This document shows positions 56,380 to 64,000 of a stretch of 64,000 nucleotides of DNA, one piece after another (the first letter of the stretch is position 1; the number at the start of each line of letters is the position of its first letter). The position numbers and the translations under genes are program-made. The notes beneath the pieces were generated by a model, which was not told the DNA's origin, made no database searches, and saw nothing but the letters and a program-made list of their open reading frames with translations. The stretch comes from Capsicum annuum. Taxonomy: Eukaryota > Streptophyta > Magnoliopsida > Solanales > Solanaceae. The stretch covers positions 40,072,119 through 40,136,118 of the forward strand of contig NC_061119.1 in assembly GCF_002878395.1 (NCBI RefSeq), given 5' to 3'.

Positions 56380-57640
56380 AATATGAGGGTACTTGGTCCA
56401 CATATTTGCCTCTGTTTCCCAAGTAGCTCCCTCAATGGACTGATTTCGCTAAAGAACTTTGACTAGTGGAACTTCTTTGTTCCTTAATCTACGAACTCGA
56501 TAATCAAGAATTTCGACTGGAACTTCCTCAAAAGAAAGATTGTTCTGAATATCTACACTTTATAAGGGAACAACTACAGCTGGATCACCAATAAACTTTT
56601 TCAACAATAAGACATGGAACACTGGGTGTACTGAGGCTAAATCTGAAGACAACTCAAGCTCGTAAGCTATCTTTCCAAAATGACTGAGAATTCTGAAGGG
56701 ATCGACATATGGGGGACTGAGTTTCCCTTTCTTGCTGAACCTCTTTATTCCCTTCATGGGAGAGATTTTCAAGTACACAAAATCATCAACCTCAAACTCG
56801 AGATCCTTTCTCCTCACGTCTACATACGATTTCTATCAGCTCTGGGTAGCCCTAAGCCTTTCTCTAATCAACTGAACCTTCTCTAACACATTAAACACAA
56901 AGTCAGACCCTACTACTGCGGCCTCACCTACTTCAAATCAACCAATCGGAGATCTACATCTCCTACCATAGAGAGCCTCAAATGGAGCCATACAAATATT
57001 GGAATAATAGTTGTTATTGTATGTGAATTCAATCAAAGGCAAATGGTCATCCCAACTACCTTTAAAATCAACTGCGCATGCTCTCAGCATATCCTCAAGA
57101 GTCTGAATGGTCCAATCTGCTTGATAGTCTGTGTGAGGGTGGATGGCTGTACTGGGGTGGACTTGGGTACCAAGACCCTTTTGGAATGCTTTCCAGAAAT
57201 GAGAGGTTAACTGGGTACCTCTGTCTGAGATGATAAATAAGGGAACACCAAGTAACTTAACCAACTCTCTAAGATAGAGTTTGGCATAGTCCTCGGCTAA
57301 ATAAGAGGTATGGACTGGCAAGAAATGAGTTGATTTGGTCATCCTATCTATGATAACCCAAATAGAATAATGTTGATGACAGGTACGAGGTAAACCTATC
57401 ACAAAGTCCATGTTCACTTCTTCCCATTTCCACATGGGAATATTAAACTCCTTCATGGACTCACTAGGATTCTGGTGCTCAATCTTAACTTGCTGGCATG
57501 TAGAGCACTTAGCTACAAACTCTGCAATATCTCTCTTTATCCCACTCCACTAATAGATCTCCCATAAATTGTGGTACATCTTAGTGGCCCCTGGATGAAT
57601 AAAGTAACGTACAACATTGCGCTTCTGCAAGAATTTATTG
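56380..57640 (-). pseudogene. Element L integrase with chromodomain
   Basis: The HHCC finger is readable (HPGATKMYHNLWEIY, CSTCQQVK, 57490-57620). The core is open from 57456 to 56938: WEEVNMDFVIGLPRTC (first Asp), FIISDRGTQLTSHFW (second Asp), and YQADWTIQTLEDMLRAC, where the catalytic Glu of the family (QxERTIQ) is replaced by Asp-Trp. The C-terminal part (56560-56817) and a chromodomain (FEEVPVEILDYRVRRLRNKE, about 56400-56530) follow, with a stop in place of a conserved Trp. Confidence 0.88.
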
Positions 57641-59100
57641 CCTCAAATCATCTATACCAGGAACACAAATCTACCCTGACAACACAAAACATCATCTCCT
57701 CCTTGGGAGAAAACCTCTAATTTTTGTCTCTAACTGATTCTTTTAACATAACTAGACTAGGATCTCTATCTTGTTTTTCCTTCACCTCAGAAACTAGAGA
57801 TAATTCTGAGCTACTCTGCACCCACATACTACCCTTTGTTGAGTCGACTAAGTAGACACCTAGTCAGGCAAGCCGATGAACTTCCTGAGCTAACTTTTTC
57901 TTATCATCCTCAACATGAGCAACATTGCCCATAGACAATCTACCGAGAGCATCAGCCACTACATTGGCCTTTCCCAGATGATACAAAACACTCATGTCGT
58001 AATTCATCAATAAATCTAACTACCTTCTTAGACGCAGATTCAAATTTTTCTTAGAGAATACATACTGAAGGCTTTTGTGATCTGTGAACACATCTACATG
58101 CACCCCATACAAGTAATGCCTCTAAATCTGTAAGGAAAACACTACAGCTGCTAGCTCAAGATCATGAGTCAGATAATTCTTCTCATGGGGTTTAAGCTGT
58201 CTGGAGGCATAGGCTATGACCTTACCTCTCTGCATGAGAACACAACCCAAACCTACTTTGGATGCATCCCAGTACAAAACAAAACCATCTGAACCATCTG
58301 GTAGAGTCAAGACTGGGCTGAGGTGAGTCGAGTCTTCAACTTCTGAAAACTCTTCTCGCATGAATCTGACCATTGAAACTTAACTTTCTTCTAAGTCAAT
58401 ATGGAAATGAGGGATGCAATAGAAGAAAATCCTTTAACAAACTGACAGTAATAGCCATCCAAACCCAAGAAACTCCTGATATCTGATGGAGAGATAGGTC
58501 TAGGCCAGTTTCTCACCACCTCGATCTTTTGAGGATCGAATCTAATGCTATCACCAGAGGTTATATGGCCAAGGAAAGCTACTAATCTTAGCCAAAATTC
58601 ACACTTACTGAATTTAGCGAACAACTGGTGAGCTCTAAGAGTCTGAAGTACTACTTTGAGGTGGTCTGCATGATCATTTTACTACGAGAGTAAACAAAAA
58701 TGTCATCATTGAAGACTATGATGAACATGTCCAAGTACTACTTGAACACTCAGTTTATCAAGTCCATGAAGGCTACTGGGGCATTTGTAAGACCAAAGGA
58801 CATGACTAGAAATTCAAAGTGACCATACTGAGTTTGAAAAGTTGTTTTCGGAATGTCACATTCCCTGACCCTAAGCAAATGATAGCCTGATCTGAGGTCT
58901 ATCTTGGAAAAGTAGCTAGTACCCTGAAGTTGGTCAAATAAGTCATCGATTCTAGGAAGTGGATATTTATTCTTGATTGTGGCCTTGTTCAACTGATGGT
59001 AGTCAATACACATTCTGAGAGAACCGTCTTTATTATGCAGGAATAGAACAGGTGCGCCCCATAAGGAGATGCTTAGTCTGATGAATTCCCTTATCTAGGA
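57641..59100 (-). pseudogene. Element L reverse transcriptase and RNase H
   Basis: RT is open at 58750-59013 ([47 protein letters not shown]). The active-site loop reads VFNDDIFVYS (58702-58714), with Asn where the family has Ile. RNase H (58122-58373) keeps [19 protein letters not shown] and [12 protein letters not shown]. Indels separate the parts. Confidence 0.88.
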
Positions 59101-59930
59101 GATATTTTAACTGTTCTTTCAGTTCTTTGAGTTCAGCTGAAGCCATTCTGTATAGAAAAATAGATATAGGCTAAGTATCTGGGAGAAGGTCTATTCTAAA
59201 GTCGATTTTCCTCTCGGGAGGAACTCCAGGGAGATCTCCAGGGAATACATCTGGAAATTCCCTCACTACTGAAACTGACTCAAGAGTTAGAGTTTCTGAG
59301 TTAGAGTATTTGACTCATACAAAATGGTAAATACACCCCTTCGATATCATCTTTTTGGCTCTAAGGTACGAGATTAACTGACCCCCTAAGAGTTATAGTA
59401 CTACCCCTCCATTCAAGAACTGGTTCATTTGGGAACTGAAAATGAACTATTCTTTTTCTACAGTCAACTAAGGCATAGTATGAGTAGAGCCAATCCATGT
59501 TGAGAATAATGTCAAAATCCATCATCTCTAACTCCACGAGATCAATTGAGGTAACTTTCTAAGATATTATGACTGAAAAGTCTATATACCTGTCTAGCTA
59601 CAATGGAAACACCAACTAGGGTAGACATTGAAAAGGGCTCTGCTAGCGTTTCAGGACTGACTCCAAAGTTGATGGCTATATATGGAGTTACAAAAGAAAG
59701 AGAAGCTCCAGAATCTAGTAAAGCATAAATATATAGGTGAAAGACCTACAACGTACCAGTAACTACGTTAGGAGAATTTTCCTGATCTTGGTGGGACTGA
59801 AGAGCATATAATCTGTTCGGATGCTGACTACTGGTAGCACTGGAAGTGGCACCCTGCTGAGTTGGATGACCAGATGGAACTGACGACTGATGGTACTGGC
59901 CCTATTGGCGCACATTCCTTCTTTTCTGAG
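59101..59930 (-). pseudogene. Element L protease and linker
   Basis: The protease site reads YALLDSGASLSFVTPYIAIN near 59690-59730 with the catalytic Asp present. The downstream half is broken by several stops (about 59330-59560). Confidence 0.75.
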
Positions 59931-60830
59931 AAACTACCTGACACTCCCAAATCCGATGGCCTAGCTTGCTACACTCGAAGCACACATCACTACCCCCTAT
60001 ACACTCATCCTGATGGTGTTGCCACACTTCTGACATAAAAGATTGGTACGACCACTGCTAACACTGACCTAGGACTTAGAGCATGGTGCCCTGTCCCTAT
60101 TGTCATTTCTGAATTTGGGTACTAGAGCACTGGCTGGAGAAGGTACTTGGGTTGAAGACCTCTGATGAAACTGAAGACGGTTACCACCTTCTGACTTTGA
60201 CTGATTGAAATTAAAACTACTCGTCCTAGCTCTCTTGTTTCCTCTCTTCCTCTCCTTAATATTTTGATCCTCTATTTGTTGAGCATGGACCGTTATCCTA
60301 GACAAGTCCATCTCACTAATGAGCATTGTGTTCCTGCACTCCTTGACCACACTATTAGATACGCTAGACACAAACTTACTTATCTTGGACTTGTTATCAG
60401 CTACCACATGAGGAGTATACCTAGATAACTAAGTAAACTTGAGGGAATATCCCTCATACTCATGTTTCCTTACCTCAAATTAATGAACTCTAACACTTTG
60501 GCCTCTTTCAACTCCAATAGAAAGAATCTGTCTAACAAAGTTGTGGAAAACTCTTCCCCCTCTACAGGCCTTGCATCAACACCCCTATCTACCTTCCACT
60601 GCTTAAACCAAGTATGGGATACATCCTGCAATTGATATTCAGCCAACTCAACACTCTGACTAGACATTACCCCCATAGCATCCATTATGTTCTGAACCAT
60701 ATCTAAGAATTCTTGTGGATCCTCTTCAGACTTGGATCCCGTGTAAGAAGAAGGATTCATCTAGGGGAAATCCCAAATTCTAGTCGCAGCAGTATTGACC
60801 ACTGGGTTGGCCAGAACAGAAGTTGGTCAT
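59931..60830 (-). pseudogene. Element L gag with zinc knuckle
   Basis: The gag reads MNPSSYTGSKSEEDPQEFLD and YQLQDVSHTWFKQWKV (open 60470-60760), then EMDLSRITVHAQQIEDQNIK (60069-60407). A knuckle follows, CFECSKLGHRIWEC, at about 59940-59980. The start of gag is missing. Sequence before NPVVNTAA-like text changes abruptly to LTR near 60830. Confidence 0.85.
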
Positions 60831-61954
60831 TTATTTTATGTTGTTACCCCAGGACTCAAAACATTAATAGTAAAATGACACTAAAGCTTGAAGATCAAAA
60901 CATGAAGGTTTTTATTAAATAAATCACTCTTGTAGGCATTTTATCAAACACTTGTAGTTCATGGTTTAAAACAATCATAGGAATGTCCTAAAACATATAA
61001 AAATAGCATGAATCCGACATAATAGAGTTAAATCGTGGTCTTGTTCAATAAATAATAACATTAAAACATGGAGGATTGAATAATAACAATAATTTCATGG
61101 TAACATGGTATAAAATCATAGTTCATAAAGATTCACGTGTGAAATCACAATTTAAAACATAATAACTTGAAAAGATCACAATTTTATAATTTAAACGGGT
61201 TGCTTGGACTCTATGGATAAAAGGGATCCATGGAATAATATCTAACATACCTTAATTGATGGATTTCTTGAAGTTCTTGGTGAATTCTTGAGGATTGACC
61301 TTGAATTTGAGAGCTAGGGTTCTTGATTGGGAGAGAATCTTCTTTGATTTGGGGAAAAAGTTATTGAAATAATTGGTTAATTAGGGTGAATTTCGTGTTA
61401 AAGGCTGACTGGGGTGAGGCGAAAAAGACTGTAATGCCCTCAGATTTAAAACTCGGAATTACTGAAAATTTCCTGATTTTGTGAGCTTGCACGATGCGGC
61501 GCTATCGTGCCGTGTTACTGGAATTGGACATCTGGGAACTGAGGGCTTTGCGCGACGTGGAGGAATTGCGGTGCCCTTTTGATTCTGAAATTCACCCTTG
61601 GCGCGACACGCCATTATCACGACAGGACATTGGAAAAGGATAATTGGAATTTTGGTTGACGGCGTGACGCGGTGGTTTAGTGGAGCTTTACCGGAAATTG
61701 ACAATCGTCATTTATGCTGGATTCGTGACGCGTTAAGGGTTAAAATGATGGTGTTCAACGATTGAAACTTAAAATCACCATAACTTCTTACCCAGTTATT
61801 GGATTTAGACGAATTTTATATCGTTGGAAAGCTAATTCAATTTCTACGCAATGGCAGGCTCTAAACTAGAAAATAATGAGTGTTTCGAAAAAGTTATGTA
61901 CAAATACTAATGTATAGGGACTTAGATTATGTTAGGGAAATATGGGGTATTACA
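60831..61954 (-). repeat. 5' LTR of element L (inner end truncated)
   Basis: It starts TGTAATACCCC at 61954 on the minus strand. A CGTCGCG/GCGCGAC motif cluster lies at about 61490-61690. The end with the primer site is lost at about 60830, so the length of 1124 bp is a minimum. Confidence 0.8.
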
Positions 61955-61989
61955 GTATGCTACATGATTTTGATTGAGCTGCAATTGAT

Positions 61990-62874
61990 GATCTTGTTAA
62001 GTTTTAAAAAAAATTATAAGTTATGGTTGAATTTTTTGGTGCTTATTATCCTACTGCTTGCAGTATTTTAGTTTATTTAGATGACATTTCTTGTTTACTT
62101 AAAGAATATAAGAATAGATAAGGTTACAAAGATGTCGTTAGTGCTATGTTTGATAAATTTAAAAAATATTTTTATCCGCTTCCTCTAATTTACTTGGTTG
62201 GTGCTATACGAAACCCATGAATGAAATATAATACTATGTGCAACTTTAGTTCTATTATTTATACTTCCTTAGAGATAAAGCCTGAATAAAAATCAGATTT
62301 GTTTACGCCTATGAGTGATGCGAACATGTACATAGAAGCATTATATAACCATTATGTCGAGTTACTTGATATAGCTGTACCGACAAATATCACTCCAACT
62401 GTCGCTCCTCAAGCTCCCGAGGAGCCATCGTCTTCTTAAAGGTCGGCACATAGTGGTTTTCCTGATTACTTTTATGATTTAAATGTTTGGGGCAGGATTT
62501 CTCCTTCAACATACACAACAACTTCTCGGGAAGAGCTTAAGTATTATTTTCGACAGCCGAAAGAGGATCGTAGAGCAAGGATCAACACGTTGGATTAGTG
62601 GAAGAATAATTGAAGACAATATCCTGTGCTTTCAAGATTAGCTAAAGATATATTGAATATTTCAATGTCAACTGTTGCAATGGAGAGTGCGTTTAGTCAG
62701 GGACGACAACAACTTAAAGACAACCGACACTCATTGGGAAGCAATGCTATGAATGTTCTAGTTTGCCTTAGAGATTGGATTAGAGCGGAACGAAGAAATC
62801 AAGGAATAGAGGTTGAGTCGAAAGACGAACAAACTCTTGAAGAAATTCTGACTTCAAGGGAGAACTCAGCATAA
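61990..62874 (+). pseudogene. hAT-superfamily transposase C-terminal remnant (RICESLEEPER-like)
   Basis: Broken frames give YYPTACSILVYLDDISCLLK and AMFDKFKKYFYP (the RNase-H-fold region, DUF4413-like). An open stretch (62626-62874) follows: VLSRLAKDILNISMSTVAME, SAFSQGRQQLKDNRHSLGS, VLVCLRDWIRAERRNQ. This is the hAT C-terminal dimerisation domain with its conserved SAFS motif. At least five stops occur upstream. No terminal repeats are visible, so it could be an old transposon or a domesticated-gene fragment. Confidence 0.85.
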
Positions 62875-63129
62875 TCAAGTTCAATGTATGGTTTTGCCCC
62901 CATTGATTTTGACTATCCTATGGTAGTTCCCGTTAATATTAACATGCACGAGTTGGAGAAAATAATGCAAAATTTGTAGATTTTCATTCATGTAAATTAT
63001 AAGTTTTGGATCATTTTGCAGTCAATAAAATACAACATTCATTCACTCCTTACTTTGTAATATTTTTTATTTAAATTGAATTTCTAGTTTGATTAAATAC
63101 TTTTAATATATTACTATCAAACTTTACAC
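62875..63129 (+). other. Sequence downstream of hAT remnant, no gene
   Basis: This stretch holds the end of the hAT-derived region (about 62940) and AT-rich sequence. Nothing else can be supported. Confidence 0.4.
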
Positions 63130-63540
63130 TAAGTAGTAAACATAACAAATATATATACACATATATTCTACATATATACACAAGTGGTATTTAAAGTAGT
63201 ATATATTCTATATATATGTGTATATATTTTCTATAGACTCTAAAGTAGTATATATTTAACGTATACATGTCTATTTGTTTTCTAAAGTAGTATATACATG
63301 TATGTGTGTGTGTATATATATACTACTTTAGAAAATATATAGACATTAAATATATATTATTTTAGTGTATATATGTTGTATGTATATTATTTCAAGTGGT
63401 ATTTTAAGTAGTATATATTCTACATATATGTCTATATATTTTCTATAGACTAAAATAGTACATATTTAATGTGTATATGTTTCTAAAGTAGTATAATATG
63501 TAATGTATATATGTTATATGCGTATATATTGAGAAAAGAC
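63130..63540. repeat. AT-rich interspersed-repeat tract with a 19-bp hairpin
   Basis: The tract repeats the phrases TTTAAAGTAGTATATATTCTA and TTTCTATAGACT several times. A perfect 19-bp inverted repeat (arms 63278-63296 and 63317-63335, starting TTTTCTAAAGTAG) encloses a 20-base GT-rich loop. Confidence 0.7.
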
Positions 63541-64000
63541 ATGTTTTCACCCCTAAACTTGTCCATTCAACTTACTTTAGCACTTAAACTAAACTTTCAT
63601 TTATTTATCCCCCTTAATATCTTCTAAGTTTATTAATTTCACGCCTTAATATATAATACCACTGTCACACGGTCAGTGTGTTACACTCGCCCACACATCA
63701 GCACCACGACAGCGCCACTGCGGAGCCACACAAGTAAAATATTTATTAAATATATATAAAATATATATAAATATATATACATATTATATATGTATATAAA
63801 TATTATTAAATATATATAAAATATTTTTAAATAAAGAAAATACACCCACCCCCCAATTTTCTATCTTCTTCAAACCCCACCACCTTCGCCCCACCTCCCC
63901 CCCCCCCCCCCCCCCCCACATACGTTGGTTCAATTATATATATATAATATTTTTAAATAAAGAAAATACACCCACCTACCCCAATTTTCTATCTTCTTTA
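63541..64000. repeat. Dispersed repeat end, poly-C tract and duplicated segment
   Basis: It starts with a phrase common in nightshade repeats (CCCCTAAACTTGTCCATTCA). A run of 21 C lies at 63897-63917. Two copies of an A/T then C-rich segment beginning ATATTTTTAAATAAAG and containing CAATTTTCTATCTTCTT occur at about 63819-63870 and 63948-64000, roughly 125-130 bp apart. No ORF is seen. Confidence 0.65.

Larger units (their letters stand above)
55889..61954 (-). mobile_element. Element L: Del/Tekay-like chromovirus, 3' LTR truncated
   Basis: Minus-strand order is 5' LTR (60831-61954), gag, protease, RT, RNase H, integrase, chromodomain, purine tract and partial 3' LTR (55889-56151). The LTR pieces align closely (for example 'cgttggaaagctaattcaat'). 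The primer site is absent, apparently deleted at about 60830. It interrupts or abuts a hAT transposase relic at 61955. Confidence 0.9.

Noticed and set aside
63897..63917. Telomere-like or structural C-rich end
   Set aside because: It is a simple C run without telomere repeat units and lies within dispersed repeat DNA.

Overview
This is plant nuclear DNA, almost certainly from a nightshade (Solanaceae; pepper, tomato, potato or tobacco type). The pointers are two TS-type SINEs, the 3' end of a nightshade-type RTE LINE, Del/Tekay-like chromovirus LTRs starting TGTAAYRCC, and initiator-Met primer sites (TGGTATCAGAGC). I see no intact host gene, no tRNA or rRNA gene and no CRISPR. The only host gene is a broken copy of the chloroplast galactolipid enzyme gene DGD1 (digalactosyldiacylglycerol synthase 1). 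It lies on the minus strand, its exons scattered from about 43.6 kb down to 22.4 kb by transposon insertions. Family assignments rest on recalled protein families, not on searches.

Layout. (1) 1-19.4 kb: a minus-strand chromovirus, element A (5' LTR 17536-19419, 3' LTR running off the left edge). Solo LTR B (1885-4023) sits in its RNase H, and a 10.5-kb plus-strand non-autonomous element C (5949-16428) sits in its gag. C is itself split by D (9465-13789), a deletion derivative. Removing D rejoins a C reading frame exactly. (2) 19.4-22.4 kb: a gypsy RT scrap, a DUF4283-type LINE ORF1 fragment and SINEs. (3) 22.4-43.6 kb: the DGD1 pseudogene. Its last intron holds an RTE LINE split by E (23544-33549, same family as C), which holds a copia element M (26076-31007) and a hAT-like MITE (31634-32238). 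A further DGD1 exon is split by a 7-kb copia element F (35059-42106). (4) 44.4-53 kb: a LINE ORF2 scrap, then copia element G broken by a miniature LTR element H (45862-47003) and by solo LTR N (48990-51161). (5) 53-64 kb: a truncated third member of the C/E family (J), an LTR-like segment K with a GATAAG-rich repeat array, a chromovirus L on the minus strand, a hAT transposase remnant, and AT-rich repeats with a long hairpin and a poly-C tract.

Insertion order can be read from target-site duplications (TSDs): DGD1, then RTE, then E, then M and the MITE; A, then B and C, then D after C; G, then H and N. All coding regions carry stops, frameshifts or damaged catalytic residues, so nothing here looks able to transpose autonomously. 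The least explained parts are the decayed cargo ORFs of C and E, a 72-bp intron-like insert in the gag of F, and subfamily-specific arrays of short motifs inside many of the LTRs.
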